Source: Qipengyuania gaetbuli (GTDB lineage Bacteria > Pseudomonadota > Alphaproteobacteria > Sphingomonadales > Sphingomonadaceae). Taken from it: 64,000 nt of DNA. The notes under the pieces are model-generated. The model worked only from the letters and a program-made list of their open reading frames with translations, was not told where the DNA came from and ran no database searches. The DNA is taken from NCBI RefSeq assembly GCF_020524765.1, contig NZ_JAIVLR010000002.1, positions 646,501 to 710,500 of the forward strand. The letters run 5' to 3'. The translations under genes were made by a program, and so were the position numbers. Positions within the stretch are counted from its first letter, which is position 1. Every line of letters begins with the position of its first letter. Positions 35,892 through 48,305 of this stretch are shown here, one piece after another.

Positions 35892-36791
35892 ATGTCCGGC
35901 ATGCCCGACCTGCTCGCCGAAGCCTTCGAACAGGTCCAGGCCGAAGTCGACGGGGCGTTCGACGCCTTCTTGCCCGTGCCGCAGGACACCCGTGCCCGAC
36001 TGGTTGAAGCGATGCGCTATTCCGTCATCGGCGGGGGCAAGCGGGTCCGACCGCTGCTAGTTTGCGCAACGGCGCAGCTCTTCGGCGTCTCTCGGCAGGC
36101 CGCAGTCAATGCCGGCTGCGCGGTCGAGGCAATCCATGCCTATTCGCTCATCCATGACGACTTGCCCTGCATGGACGACGACGACCTGCGCCATGGCAAG
36201 CCGACGCTGCACAAGGCTTTCGACGAGGCAACGGCCGTCCTGGCGGGCGACTGCCTGCACGCGCTGGCCTTCGATATCCTGACCATGCCGGACACGAGCA
36301 ACGATCCCTTTGTTCGGGCAGAACTCGTGGCGGCGCTCGCCAAGGCCAGCGGTCACGACGGCATGGCGGGCGGGCAGATGATGGACATCATGTCCGAAGA
36401 GCAGGAATACGACCTCAGGCAGATTACCCGCCTCCAGCAGCTCAAGACCGGGGCACTCCTGGCTGCCAGCGTGGAAATGGGTGCAATCCTCGGCCGCGTT
36501 CCGCCGGAAGGCCGCATGCATTTGCGCGCCTATGCACGCGACATCGGCCTCGCCTTCCAGATCGCCGACGACCTGCTCGACGTGGAAGGTGACGAGGAAA
36601 AAGCCGGCAAGGCGCTGCGCAAGGACGAAGGGCAGGGCAAGCAGACCTTCGTCACGATCATGGGGCGCGAACAGGCGCGCGCGCAGGCGGAAATGCTGGT
36701 AGAGCAGGCCGGCCAGCACCTCGCCAGCCACGGCGCGGACGCGAGGCTGCTGGCAGAACTGGCGCGCTTCATCGTGAAGAGGGACCATTGA
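35892..36791 (+). CDS. ispA: Polyprenyl synthetase (farnesyl diphosphate synthase type)
   Basis: Condenses isopentenyl diphosphate with allylic substrates to farnesyl diphosphate for quinone, hopanoid and carotenoid synthesis; 299 aa. First Asp-rich motif DDLPCMDDDD (residues 89-98), GGKRVRPLL before it, and second Asp-rich motif DDLLD (226-230) in AFQIADDLLDVEGD, plus KTGALL. Start: an ATG at 35892 lies 10 bp after GAGG, while the GTG at 35883 (three codons earlier) is too close to it; either is possible. Downstream coaD overlaps its stop by one base. Confidence 0.94.
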   Translation: MSGMPDLLAEAFEQVQAEVDGAFDAFLPVPQDTRARLVEAMRYSVIGGGKRVRPLLVCATAQLFGVSRQAAVNAGCAVEAIHAYSLIHDDLPCMDDDDLRHGKPTLHKAFDEATAVLAGDCLHALAFDILTMPDTSNDPFVRAELVAALAKASGHDGMAGGQMMDIMSEEQEYDLRQITRLQQLKTGALLAASVEMGAILGRVPPEGRMHLRAYARDIGLAFQIADDLLDVEGDEEKAGKALRKDEGQGKQTFVTIMGREQARAQAEMLVEQAGQHLASHGADARLLAELARFIVKRDH

Positions 36792-37303
36792 TGAGCATCC
36801 GTATCGGCATCTACCCCGGAACCTTCGATCCCATCACGCTGGGGCATGCGGACATTATCCGCCGCGGGTCCAAGCTGGTCGACAAGCTGATCATCGGGGT
36901 GACGACCAACCCATCGAAGAACCCGATGTTCTCGACCGAGGAACGCTTCGCCATGGTGGAGCGCGAGATCGAGCGGCTCGGGCTCGATAATGTCGAGGTT
37001 GTCGGGTTCAACGCGCTGCTGGTCAAATTCGCGCAGAAGATGGACGCCAACGTCCTCATCCGCGGGCTGCGCGCCGTCGCCGACTTCGAATACGAGTACC
37101 AGATGGCGGGGATGAACCAGCAGCTCGACAGCGAAATCGAGACGGTCTTCCTCATGGCCGACGTCTCGCTGCAGCCGATCGCCTCCAAGCTGGTCAAGGA
37201 AATCGCCCTGTTCGGCGGCGACATCACGCCCTTCGTCAGCAAGGCCGTTTGCGAGGACGTGATCGCGCGTGTGGAAGAAAAGGGCCGGCTGGGCGACTAT
37301 TGA
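36791..37303 (+). CDS. coaD: Phosphopantetheine adenylyltransferase
   Basis: Penultimate step of coenzyme A synthesis, 170 aa: adenylylates 4'-phosphopantetheine. Nucleotidyltransferase motif GIYPGTFDPITLGH (residues ~6-19, with T/HxGH), FNALLVKFAQ, RGLRAVADFEYEYQMAGMNQ, and the second signature KLVKEIALFGGD. Its ATG shares a base with the ispA stop (TGATG), so translation is coupled. Homohexameric cytoplasmic enzyme. Confidence 0.95.
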   Translation: MSIRIGIYPGTFDPITLGHADIIRRGSKLVDKLIIGVTTNPSKNPMFSTEERFAMVEREIERLGLDNVEVVGFNALLVKFAQKMDANVLIRGLRAVADFEYEYQMAGMNQQLDSEIETVFLMADVSLQPIASKLVKEIALFGGDITPFVSKAVCEDVIARVEEKGRLGDY

Positions 37304-37383
37304 AGCTGTCCAAGCTATTCATTGAACCGACAGCGCCCGCTCGCTAGGGCAAGCGCCACATCAGACATTTCGACGGATACACG

Positions 37384-38052
37384 ATGTTCAAGACCACGCT
37401 TGCCATTGCTGCCGCAGCCCTGACGGTAATTGCTCCCGTCGCTGCAACCGCGCAGGACGCGGAAGCCGCCGCGCCGCGCAAGGTTCTGCAGCCGATCAAC
37501 TACAGCCAGCAGGAAGACCCGGAGAACATCCTCCTGCTCGACCTGTCGAACGGCGAACGCGTTGCCATCCGCCTTATGCCGAGCTGGGCGCCCAACCATG
37601 TGGAGCGTATCAAGACGCTGGCCCGCGAGGGCTTCTATGACGGCGTTATCTTCCATCGCGTGATCGACGGCTTCATGGCGCAGACCGGCGATCCGACCGG
37701 CACCGGCCAGGGCGGCTCGACGTATCCCGATCTCGAGGAAGAGTTCAATTTCATGCCGCACGTGCGCGGCACCGTCTCGATGGCCCGCGCCGCGAGCGAA
37801 GACAGCGCGAACAGCCAGTTCTTCATCGTGTTCTACCCGCGCTTCAGCCTCGACAAGCGCTACACCAATTTCGGCCGCGTGATTTCCAACATGGACGCCG
37901 TGGACCGGATCAACCGTGGCGAACCGCCGCAGAACCCGACGCGCATCATGCAGGCGTCGATCGCGGCCGATAACAAGCCGGCCCCTGCCGCGCCGCGCAT
38001 CATGACCGAGGCGGAAGTGACCGCCGACGATCTGAACTCGCCGATCAGCTAA
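37384..38052 (+). CDS. Periplasmic peptidyl-prolyl isomerase, cyclophilin type
   Basis: 222 aa. Signal peptide [20 protein letters not shown] cleaved near residue 23 (ATAQ), then a short Ala/Pro linker and a cyclophilin-type PPIase fold: [54 protein letters not shown]. Assists folding of secreted and outer-membrane proteins by cis/trans proline isomerisation. Lies 80 bp after coaD and 41 bp before queA; many alphaproteobacteria keep one or two such genes next to coaD and queA. Confidence 0.92.
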   Translation: MFKTTLAIAAAALTVIAPVAATAQDAEAAAPRKVLQPINYSQQEDPENILLLDLSNGERVAIRLMPSWAPNHVERIKTLAREGFYDGVIFHRVIDGFMAQTGDPTGTGQGGSTYPDLEEEFNFMPHVRGTVSMARAASEDSANSQFFIVFYPRFSLDKRYTNFGRVISNMDAVDRINRGEPPQNPTRIMQASIAADNKPAPAAPRIMTEAEVTADDLNSPIS

Positions 38053-38093
38053 GCGCTTTAACTGTCATCGCCCTGCGTCTAGAGGCGCGGGCG

Positions 38094-39125
38094 ATGAAAG
38101 TTGACCTCTTCGATTTCGAACTTCCCAACGAACGTATCGCGCTGCGTCCGGTACGTCCGCGCGATGCCGCGCGCATGCTGCTGGTCGAAGGTGACACGGC
38201 ACCTTTTCGCGATTGCGGGGTGCGTGACCTGCCCAAGCTGCTGCGCCGCGGGGACGTGCTGGTGTTCAACGACACGCGCGTCATTCCCGCACAACTCGAA
38301 GGGCGACGCGGTGAAGCGCGCATCGGCGCGACCCTGCACAAACGCGTGGACCTGCGCCGCTGGCAGGCCTTCATCCGCAATGCCAAGCGCCTGAAGCCGG
38401 GCGAACGCGTCGAATTCGGCGGCGGTGTCGAGGCGGTCGCGGAAGAGCGCCTGACCGACGGCAGTTTCGTCCTCGCCTTTGCCGGCGAAGAACCGGTCGA
38501 GGTCCTGCTGGAGCGGGCAGGGCGCATGCCGCTGCCGCCCTATATCGCGGGCAAGCGTGAAACCGACGCGCAGGACCGCGAGGATTACCAGACGATGTTC
38601 GCCGCAGAGGACGGCGCAGTGGCCGCGCCCACCGCATCGCTTCACTTCACGCCGCGTCTAGTCGCCGCGCTGGACGAAGCCGGTGTCGGGCGCGAGATGC
38701 TGACCCTCCACGTGGGTGCGGGCACTTTCCTGCCGGTCAAGGCGGACGATACCGACGACCACGCAATGCATTCCGAATGGGGCCGGATCGAACCCGAGGT
38801 CGCGGAACGCCTTAACGCAGCGCGCGGGGCAGGCGGGAGAATCATCGCTGTCGGCACGACCAGCTTGCGCCTGCTCGAAAGCGCGACCGGCGTGGACGGT
38901 GTGATCCGTCCCTTCGCCGGCGACACGGATATCTTCATCACGCCCGGCTACACATTCCGCGCGGTCGATGGCCTGATGACCAATTTCCACCTGCCGAAAT
39001 CCACGCTGATGATGCTGGTAAGCGCGCTGATGGGGCGCGAGCGCATGATGGCCGCCTATGCCCATGCGATCGCCAACGAATACCGCTTCTATTCCTATGG
39101 TGACTCCTCCTTGCTTCTTCCCTAG
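38094..39125 (+). CDS. queA: S-adenosylmethionine:tRNA ribosyltransferase-isomerase
   Basis: Penultimate queuosine step: transfers and isomerises ribose from SAM onto preQ1 in tRNA, 343 aa. Conserved motifs: [38 protein letters not shown] near residue 52, RMPLPPYI near residue 144, [11 protein letters not shown], and the C-terminal SLRLLESA and [20 protein letters not shown]. tgt, which puts preQ1 into tRNA, lies 3.5 kb downstream on the same strand. Cytoplasmic. Confidence 0.96.
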   Translation: MKVDLFDFELPNERIALRPVRPRDAARMLLVEGDTAPFRDCGVRDLPKLLRRGDVLVFNDTRVIPAQLEGRRGEARIGATLHKRVDLRRWQAFIRNAKRLKPGERVEFGGGVEAVAEERLTDGSFVLAFAGEEPVEVLLERAGRMPLPPYIAGKRETDAQDREDYQTMFAAEDGAVAAPTASLHFTPRLVAALDEAGVGREMLTLHVGAGTFLPVKADDTDDHAMHSEWGRIEPEVAERLNAARGAGGRIIAVGTTSLRLLESATGVDGVIRPFAGDTDIFITPGYTFRAVDGLMTNFHLPKSTLMMLVSALMGRERMMAAYAHAIANEYRFYSYGDSSLLLP

Positions 39126-39134
39126 TCGGGTTGA

Positions 39135-40079
39135 ATGAACGAACCGATCCTGGAGCTTGAGGGACTGACCAAGGTTTATCCCGGCGGGCTCAAGGCGCTC
39201 GACGATGTGAGTCTTTCGATCAGGCCGGGCGAAATATTCGCGCTGCTCGGCCCAAACGGAGCTGGCAAGACGACTCTGATCGGGGCGGTTTGCGGGCTGG
39301 TACGGCCAAGCTCTGGCCGGATGGTTGCTTTCGGGCACGATCTTGCGACCGACTGGCGCAAGGCACGGGCGCGGATCGGGCTCGTGCCGCAGGAGCTCAG
39401 CACGGATATGTTCGAGCCGGTGATCCGCGCGGTCAGCTATTCGCGCGGCCTGTTCGGCCTTGCGCCCGATCCGGCGCGGATCGAGGAAATCCTGCGCAGC
39501 CTGAGCCTGTGGGACAAGCGGGACGAGCGGATCATGGCGCTGTCCGGCGGGATGAAGCGCCGCGTGCTGATCGCCAAGGCGCTGGCCCACGAGCCGGACC
39601 TCCTGTTCCTCGACGAGCCGACCGCCGGCGTCGATGTGGAACTGCGCAAGGGCATGTGGGCCATCATCGACCAGATGCGTGCGCGCGGCGTTACCATCAT
39701 CCTCACCACGCATTACATCGAAGAAGCCGAGCTGATGGCCGACCGGGTCGGAATCATCAATCGCGGCAAGCTGCTGATGGTGGACGAAAAGGACGCGATG
39801 ATGGCGCGGCTCGGCAGGACGGAGGCGCACATCGCGCTGGCCGCTCCGCTCGCCGTGCTCCCTCAGGCGCTTGCCCGCTTCCCGGTCGAACTCGAAGAAG
39901 GCGGCACTTCGCTGTGCTATCGCGGGGGTGACGGCACGGGGAAGGGCAAGGCCGAAGTTGCCGAGCTGACCAAGGCGCTGGTGGCCGAGGGTATCGATTT
40001 CACGGGCATAGAGACGCGCGAGAGCAGCCTGGAAGACATCTTCGTTTCCTTGCTGGGCGAAGGGGAGGTCGCGGCATGA
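39135..40079 (+). CDS. ABC exporter ATP-binding protein (YadG-like)
   Basis: 314-aa ATPase. Walker A GPNGAGKTTL (residues ~37-46), signature LSGGMKRRV near residue 136, Walker B LLFLDEPTAGVD near 157 and H-loop LTTHYIEEAELMADRVG. The C-terminal ~80 residues are the DUF4162-type tail. With the ABC-2 permease gene that follows (ATGA overlap, four bases) it matches E. coli YadG-YadH in length and organisation. Substrate unknown; homologues export drugs, polysaccharides or lipid-linked compounds. Starts nine bases after the queA stop. Confidence 0.92.
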   Translation: MNEPILELEGLTKVYPGGLKALDDVSLSIRPGEIFALLGPNGAGKTTLIGAVCGLVRPSSGRMVAFGHDLATDWRKARARIGLVPQELSTDMFEPVIRAVSYSRGLFGLAPDPARIEEILRSLSLWDKRDERIMALSGGMKRRVLIAKALAHEPDLLFLDEPTAGVDVELRKGMWAIIDQMRARGVTIILTTHYIEEAELMADRVGIINRGKLLMVDEKDAMMARLGRTEAHIALAAPLAVLPQALARFPVELEEGGTSLCYRGGDGTGKGKAEVAELTKALVAEGIDFTGIETRESSLEDIFVSLLGEGEVAA

Positions 40080-40840
40080 TCGGATGGCGTTCGACCTGGT
40101 CGATCTACAAGCGCGAGCTGGTGCGTTTCCTGCGTACCGCCTTCCAGTCGGTGCTGGCACCGGTGCTTACGACCTCGCTCTATTTCATCGTTTTCGGTGC
40201 CGCCATCGGAGGCCGGATGCCCGACCTTGGCGGGGTCGATTACGGCGCCTTCATCATCCCGGGCCTGCTCATGCTGACGCTGTTGGGCGAGACGACCAGC
40301 AATTCCAGTTTCGGCATCTACATGCCGCGCTTCACCGGCACGATTTATGAACTGCTCAGTGCACCGGTCGGGGTGGCCGAGACGCTGATCGGCTTCGTCG
40401 GGGCTGCGGCTACCAAGAGCCTGATCCTGGCCGCAATCATCCTCGTGACGGCGCGCCTGTTCGTGGACTACTCGATCGCTCACCCGCTGCTGGCGGTCGT
40501 CTACATTATGCTGGTGGCCGCGGCCTTCAGCCTGTTCGGCTTCATCCTTGGAATCTGGGCCGACAATTTCGAAAAGCTGGGCATCATCCCGATGCTGTTC
40601 CTGACCCCGCTCACCTTCCTTGGTGGTACGTTCTATTCGATCGATATGCTGCCCGAGCCGTGGGATACGATCGCGCTTGCAAACCCGATCGTCTACCTTG
40701 TCAGCGGTCTGCGCTGGACATTCTACGGGTCGAGCGACGTGGACATCAGGATCAGCTTTGCCATCACGCTCGGCTTCCTTGCCGTTTGCGTCGCGATCAT
40801 CGCCTACATCTTCAAGACGGGCTGGCGACTGCGCGCCTGA
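40076..40840 (+). CDS. ABC-2 type permease (YadH-like)
   Basis: 254-aa membrane protein, six predicted helices. The conserved ABC-2 stretch is FIVFGAAIGGRMPD in the N-terminal third, FIIPGLLMLTLLGE, then TPLTFLGGTFYSIDMLPEPW near residue 180 and ANPIVYLVSGLRWTFYGSSD. Length and motifs match E. coli YadH. Forms the transmembrane dimer for the ATPase encoded just upstream. Direction is expected to be export. Confidence 0.93.
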   Translation: MIGWRSTWSIYKRELVRFLRTAFQSVLAPVLTTSLYFIVFGAAIGGRMPDLGGVDYGAFIIPGLLMLTLLGETTSNSSFGIYMPRFTGTIYELLSAPVGVAETLIGFVGAAATKSLILAAIILVTARLFVDYSIAHPLLAVVYIMLVAAAFSLFGFILGIWADNFEKLGIIPMLFLTPLTFLGGTFYSIDMLPEPWDTIALANPIVYLVSGLRWTFYGSSDVDIRISFAITLGFLAVCVAIIAYIFKTGWRLRA

Positions 40841-40951
40841 CGCGCCCCTTAATTTCCCTTCGTTTTCGTTCATTTACCAGACAGTGTTTTGCCATCATAT
40901 AACGGCACGGCACCGGATCATCCGGCGCCATTTGTCAGGGAAACGACAAGC

Positions 40952-41515
40952 ATGAAAAAGATGATTTTCCTTGCAGGTGCAGGGCTCGCTGCCGCTGCTG
41001 TTCCGGTCTCCGCACAGGCGCAGGATGCGACTGCCGGAGCCCAGCCGTTCATCGGCGTGTCTGCCGGCTATCACGACCTCGGCGTCGACGACGAGGTAAC
41101 GATCGCCCTCGAAGGTTTCGAAATTACCGATTCAAGCCCGATCCTGGGTGTGGTTGCCGGTGTCGACGTACCTGTCTCCGAGAGTTTCTTCGCCGGCGTG
41201 GAAGGCAACTACCACTTCGGCACCGACGCGGTGGATAGCGAATACGGGGCATCGGTACGGCTCGGCTACATGGCCGAGGGCGGTGCCAAGTTCTATCTTC
41301 GCGGCGGCTATCAGGTCATCGATCTTGATCCGTACAAGCTGACCGAGCCCGAGCCGCCGGCAGGAAGCCTCGACGACCTCGACGATACAGGCGGTGATTA
41401 CTTGGTGGGCGCCGGCGTCGAATTTCCCATCGGCGGGATCGCCTTGCGCGTGAACCTCGACAGCGTCGGCTTCGACACTATGCGTGCGACCACTGGCGTC
41501 ACTTTCAGCTTCTGA
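40952..41515 (+). CDS. Small outer-membrane beta-barrel protein
   Basis: 187 aa. Signal peptide MKKMIFLAGAGLAAAAVPVS (about 23 residues, ending AQA), then alternating polar/non-polar strands and a C-terminal aromatic TFSF typical of eight-stranded barrels (OmpW/OmpA-like, porin superfamily). Function not predictable; such proteins often affect envelope stability or diffusion of small molecules. Preceded by an AT-rich gap with TTTACC and TATAAC as a possible promoter (40873-40903, 19-bp spacer). A strong terminator follows at 41540. Confidence 0.85.
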   Translation: MKKMIFLAGAGLAAAAVPVSAQAQDATAGAQPFIGVSAGYHDLGVDDEVTIALEGFEITDSSPILGVVAGVDVPVSESFFAGVEGNYHFGTDAVDSEYGASVRLGYMAEGGAKFYLRGGYQVIDLDPYKLTEPEPPAGSLDDLDDTGGDYLVGAGVEFPIGGIALRVNLDSVGFDTMRATTGVTFSF

Positions 41516-41539
41516 TCCCATCCAGTTCTGGATGAACAG

Positions 41540-41572
41540 GGGGCGGCCGCGAAGTTCGCGGTCGCCCCTTTG
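41540..41572 (+). terminator. Rho-independent terminator
   Basis: Stem GGGGCGGCCGCG (41540-41551) pairs with CGCGGTCGCCCC (41557-41568) with one G-U, loop of five bases, then TTT. Lies 25 bp past the stop of the outer-membrane protein gene. Confidence 0.8.
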
Positions 41573-41635
41573 TCATTGATCTCTCGTGGCCGCGAATGGG
41601 GTGACAGAAGGCCGCAGCCTCGCTAGCGGGCGCAT

Positions 41636-44419
<2,784 letters not shown>

Positions 44420-44516
44420 GAATGGCGGGCTGTAGATTATATGTCCCGATGCATTTGTATTATCGCGACTATTGGCTAGTATTTTCCGGTCAATTCATTT
44501 GATCGGGGTCGAATTC

Positions 44517-46502
44517 ATGAGAAAATACCTGGCAGGTGCCGCGCTCTGCGCGCTCGCCGTTTCTGTGCCTGTTGCGGCTGAAACGCCGGAAGAAACGGCG
44601 GCCCGGTTCGGTATCCGCCAATCCGTACTCGATATTGCGCTTTCGCCATCCGGTTCGAAGATCGCATTCATCGCGCCCGGCGCCGAGCACTCGGAGGTGC
44701 TGAACGTGGTCGATCTCGACGCGGGCACGGGAATCAAGCCAATCCTGTCGAACACCGAACAGCACGGCGACCTGTCGGCCTGCGAATGGGCGACCGATAC
44801 GCGTCTGGTCTGCGAAATCTTCGGCATGGCCAAACGTAGCGACGGCCTGCTGCTGCCCTTTACGCGCATGGTCGCGATCAATGCCGACGGGTCGGACGTG
44901 AAACAACTGACCGAACGGGCCAGCAGCCGCGCGCTGGGCTTCAGCCAGGATGGCGGCTCCGTCATCGCGTTTGATGTCGAGGGCGAAGAAGGGCGCATCC
45001 TGATGACGCGCGAATACGTCAAGGACCGCTCGATTGGAACGCGGCTAGCCAACGACAAGACGGGGCTGGGCGTCGAAGAAATCGATGTCGGTTCCGGGCG
45101 CTCGCGCTCGGTCGAGCAGCCCGATCCGATGGCCACCCGCTACGTCGCCGACGAAAACGGGGATATCCGTATCCGGGTGCGCTCGCTGACCGACATGTCC
45201 GGCAACCTGACGGGCGAGAGGGTGTTTCTCTATCGGAAGCCGGGCGAAAACCGCTGGCACGAGCTGGGAGCGATCACCATTGGTGGGCGGGCGATAGAGG
45301 ACTTCTCTCCGGTGGCGGTCGATGGAAAGCGCAACGTCGCCTACGGCTTTGAATCGATCGGCGGATACCGGGCACTGGTCGAAGTGCCGCTTGACGGTAC
45401 GGGGGCGGGCAAGGTCGTCGCTGCGCGGGACGATGTCGACGTCGGTTCGCTCATCCGCATCGGACGCCAGCAGCGTGTTGTCGGTACCGCCTTCGCGACC
45501 GAGCAACGCTCGGTCGAGTATTTCGATGCCGAGCTGGCCGCACTGGCGAAGGCACTGGGCGCGGCGCTGCCCAACAAGCCGCTGGTCGACATCGTCGGTG
45601 CCAGTGCCGACGAAACCAAGCTTCTGCTCATAGCATCGAGCGATACCGACCCCGGCACTGTCTATCTTTATGACAAGGGCTCGCGCCAGCTCGAACGCCT
45701 GCTCGCCATGCGCGAATTCCTGATCGACCGTCCGATGGGCAAGATGAGCGCCGTCACCTTCCCGGCAGCGGACGGGACGCAAATTCCGGGGTATCTGACC
45801 CTGCCGCCCGGATCCGATGGCAAAAACTTACCTGCCATCGTCCTGCCGCATGGCGGACCGGCATCCCATGACACCTGGGGCTTCGACTGGTTGGTGCAGT
45901 TCTTCGCCGCTCGCGGGTATGCCGTGCTCCAGCCGAATTATCGCGGTTCCACTGGCTATGGCGACGCGTGGTACGGAAGGAACGGTTTCAAGGCATGGGA
46001 TGTCGCCATCAGCGACGTGAACGCTGCCGGCCGCTGGATGCTGTCGCAGGGAATTGCGAACGCGGATTCTCTCGCCATCGTGGGCTGGTCCTATGGTGGC
46101 TACGCGGCGCTGCAATCGCAGGTCGTCGATCCGGACCTGTACAAGGCCGTGGTGGCGATCGCGCCGGTTACAGACCTCGACATGCTCCGCAGCGATGCGG
46201 CCGGTTATACCAATCGGCGCCTCGTGCGCGATTATATCGGCACGGGGCCGCATATCGAGGCAGGCAGCCCCTTGCGCCAGGCGGCCGGCTTCAAGGCGCC
46301 GGTAAGGCTGTTCCACGGCGATCTCGACCTCAATGTCGACGTGCGCCATTCGCGTGCCATGGCCGATCGCCTGAAGGATGCGGGAAAGCCCGTCTCCTAC
46401 ACCGAGTATGAAGGCATGCAGCACGGTCTTGATGACAGCAGGGTTCGCACCCAGATGCTGACGGAGATCGATGCATTCCTGGCGCAGTCACTGGAGAAAT
46501 AG
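44517..46502 (+). CDS. S9 family prolyl oligopeptidase-type peptidase
   Basis: 661-aa secreted serine peptidase. Signal peptide of ~20 residues (MRKYLAGAALCALAVSVPVA), N-terminal beta-propeller-like region of ~380 residues, and a C-terminal alpha/beta-hydrolase domain with catalytic Ser525 (GWSYGGYAA), Asp604 (HGDLDLNVD) and His636 (MQHGLDD). Oxyanion region LPHGGPASHDTWGFDWLVQFF and NYRGSTGYGDAWY are typical of S9 acyl-aminoacyl/dipeptidyl peptidases. Expected to cut short peptides in the periplasm. ATG 44517 is the only start that gives a proper signal peptide. Confidence 0.9.
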   Translation: MRKYLAGAALCALAVSVPVAAETPEETAARFGIRQSVLDIALSPSGSKIAFIAPGAEHSEVLNVVDLDAGTGIKPILSNTEQHGDLSACEWATDTRLVCEIFGMAKRSDGLLLPFTRMVAINADGSDVKQLTERASSRALGFSQDGGSVIAFDVEGEEGRILMTREYVKDRSIGTRLANDKTGLGVEEIDVGSGRSRSVEQPDPMATRYVADENGDIRIRVRSLTDMSGNLTGERVFLYRKPGENRWHELGAITIGGRAIEDFSPVAVDGKRNVAYGFESIGGYRALVEVPLDGTGAGKVVAARDDVDVGSLIRIGRQQRVVGTAFATEQRSVEYFDAELAALAKALGAALPNKPLVDIVGASADETKLLLIASSDTDPGTVYLYDKGSRQLERLLAMREFLIDRPMGKMSAVTFPAADGTQIPGYLTLPPGSDGKNLPAIVLPHGGPASHDTWGFDWLVQFFAARGYAVLQPNYRGSTGYGDAWYGRNGFKAWDVAISDVNAAGRWMLSQGIANADSLAIVGWSYGGYAALQSQVVDPDLYKAVVAIAPVTDLDMLRSDAAGYTNRRLVRDYIGTGPHIEAGSPLRQAAGFKAPVRLFHGDLDLNVDVRHSRAMADRLKDAGKPVSYTEYEGMQHGLDDSRVRTQMLTEIDAFLAQSLEK

Positions 46503-46509
46503 GAGCAGG

Positions 46510-47256
46510 ATGGAGCGCTGGCGCGCCACGAACGGGTCCGCAAACGGAAACTTTTCCGGCCGCAGCCCGCGCGAAGAGATCACCATGCTGGTGGTCCTCG
46601 CCTTTGCGACCATATTGCTGTGGCATTCGCCCTATGGAGGCTACCTGCTCTATCCCTTCACGATCCTGTCGACCTGGTTCCACGAGATGGGACACGGGCT
46701 GGCAGCCATGGCATTCGGCAATGATTTCGAGCGGCTGGTCATCTTCGCCAATGGTTCGGGCTACGCCCTCCACGTGGGCGAGGTCGAGCCATCGCGTATC
46801 TCCAGCGCAGCCATAGCCGCAGCAGGTTTGCTGGGGCCGACGGCCGCCGGGTGCGCGCTTATCCTGTCGTCGCAAACGCGGTGCGCAACGACCGCAGCGC
46901 TCGCCGTGCTCGGCATCGTACTTCTGGCATCGACGCTGATCTGGGTGCGCTCGCTTACGGGCTGGGTCGTGCTGCCCGCAATTGGCGCTGCATGTCTGTG
47001 GCTGGCCTTTCGCGGCGCGCAGAACCATCGCAAGTTCGCGGTGCAGTTCCTGGGCGTTCAGGGCTGCATCAGCATCTATCGCGACTTCGACTATCTCTTC
47101 AGTGCGGGCGGCATGCTGGACGGCCGGCCGCAGGTCTCCGACACCGGCCACATCGCGCAGGCACTGTTCCTGCCTTACTGGTTCTGGGGTGGAGTGATTA
47201 CCGTCATGATTGCAGCAATGGTCTACTGGTCCTTGCGCCGCGCCCATTCGCGCTGA
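46510..47256 (+). CDS. M50-like membrane metalloprotease
   Basis: 248-aa inner-membrane protein with ~5-6 helices. The zinc motif HEMGH (His58, Glu59, His62) sits in a helix after LSTWF, as in M50/site-2-type peptidases (PF13398-like M50B group). A second, C-terminal ligand motif is less clear, so peptidase activity is likely but unproven. Starts 7 bp after the S9 peptidase stop with GGAGCAGG upstream, so the two peptidase genes form one operon. Confidence 0.85.
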   Translation: MERWRATNGSANGNFSGRSPREEITMLVVLAFATILLWHSPYGGYLLYPFTILSTWFHEMGHGLAAMAFGNDFERLVIFANGSGYALHVGEVEPSRISSAAIAAAGLLGPTAAGCALILSSQTRCATTAALAVLGIVLLASTLIWVRSLTGWVVLPAIGAACLWLAFRGAQNHRKFAVQFLGVQGCISIYRDFDYLFSAGGMLDGRPQVSDTGHIAQALFLPYWFWGGVITVMIAAMVYWSLRRAHSR

Positions 47257-47420
47257 GGCGGCTTTTCGCGCATTTCGAGGATAGTTCCGCGATAGGCGAC
47301 GAAGTCCCCGTTCGGTTCGGTGAAGCCAGCGCCGATGGCATTTGCCTGCCGCTGCGCATCGGCGAGCGAGGCGTACCATTTGCCGATGCGTGTGCGGGTG
47401 AGAAAGCGGTAGACTGTCAT
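47223..47420 (-). CDS. Small conserved hypothetical protein
   Basis: 65 aa. Compact fold suggested by YRFLTRTRIGKWYASLADAQRQA and GAGFTEPNGDF; small proteins like this are common in sphingomonads, function unknown. Its 3' end overlaps the convergent M50 gene by 34 bases, which is why confidence is moderate. The start was set at ATG 47420 because the upstream Met at 47450 adds a non-conserved tail. Confidence 0.6.
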   Translation of the reverse strand: MTVYRFLTRTRIGKWYASLADAQRQANAIGAGFTEPNGDFVAYRGTILEMREKPPQREWARRKDQ

Positions 47421-47483
47421 TGCACCGCAATAACGCAATGGGTGCTGCAAGTTCCCGCAAGCTATTGAAATATAGTATACAAA

Positions 47484-47514
47484 TGAAAAGGGCGGCCCCG
47501 TAGGACCGCCCTTT
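47484..47514 (-). terminator. rpsD terminator
   Basis: Stem AAAGGGCGG/CCGCCCTTT (47487-47495 with 47506-47514) closes a 10-base loop; on the minus strand it is followed by TTTTCATTT. 22 bp past the rpsD stop. Confidence 0.8.
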
Positions 47515-47535
47515 CATGTTCCGTTGCCGGACCGA

Positions 47536-48150
47536 TCAGCGCGAATAGAATTCGACGACCAGGTTCGGTTCCATAGTGACCGGGTAGGGCACTTCGTCGA
47601 GCTTCGGCACGCGGGTGAACGTGATCTTGTCGTTGCCGTCCGGAGCAACATAGTCCGGGATTTCACGCTCGGGCAGGCTCTGCGCTTCGATGACCAGCGC
47701 CATTTCCTTGGCCTTGCTGCCGAGGCTGACGACGTCGCCGACCTTCACGCGGGCCGAGGCGATGTTGGTCTTCACGCCGTTGAGGTAGATGTGGCCGTGG
47801 CTCACGATCTGGCGGGCGGCGAAGATGGTCGGAGCGAACTTGGCGCGATAGACGACCATGTCGAGACGCTGCTCGAGCAGGCCGATCAGGTTCTGGCCGG
47901 TGTCGCCCTTCATGCGCGACGCTTCCTGGTAGGTGCGCTTGAACTGCTTTTCGGTCACGTCGCCGTAGTAGCCCTTGAGCTTCTGCTTGGCGCGCAGCTG
48001 CAGGCCGAAGTCGGACATCTTGCCCTTGCGGCGCTGACCGTGCTGGCCGGGGCCATACGAACGCTTGTTGACCGGGGAATTCGGACGACCCCAGATGTTT
48101 TCACCCATCCGGCGGTCGAGTTTGTACTTGGCGCTCTTGCGCTTCGACAT
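47536..48150 (-). CDS. rpsD: 30S ribosomal protein S4
   Basis: 204-aa primary assembly protein of the 30S subunit, also a translational regulator in E. coli. Begins [21 protein letters not shown], has [16 protein letters not shown] and the S4 RNA-binding domain (about residues 94-155) with [20 protein letters not shown] and [21 protein letters not shown]. No Zn-binding Cys (the C- form). Stands as a single-gene transcription unit with its own terminator and a 155-bp upstream gap. Confidence 0.98.
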   Translation of the reverse strand: MSKRKSAKYKLDRRMGENIWGRPNSPVNKRSYGPGQHGQRRKGKMSDFGLQLRAKQKLKGYYGDVTEKQFKRTYQEASRMKGDTGQNLIGLLEQRLDMVVYRAKFAPTIFAARQIVSHGHIYLNGVKTNIASARVKVGDVVSLGSKAKEMALVIEAQSLPEREIPDYVAPDGNDKITFTRVPKLDEVPYPVTMEPNLVVEFYSR

Positions 48151-48305
48151 GAGTCGTATCCTTCAATTTGCTGAGCTGCCCCATTGGCAGCCATCCAACC
48201 CGGCATCGCACCGCAGGAATCCAAGGGATTTCTACGCGGCCACCGCTTCACCGGGGTGCGGGGCCAATTAGCGAAGGCGCGCGCATAGCAGGATTGGCGC
48301 CTGCG

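Noticed and set aside
38658..40160. 500-codon minus-strand frame opposite queA and the ABC ATPase gene
   Set aside because: Both plus-strand genes have full motif sets; antisense is a composition effect.
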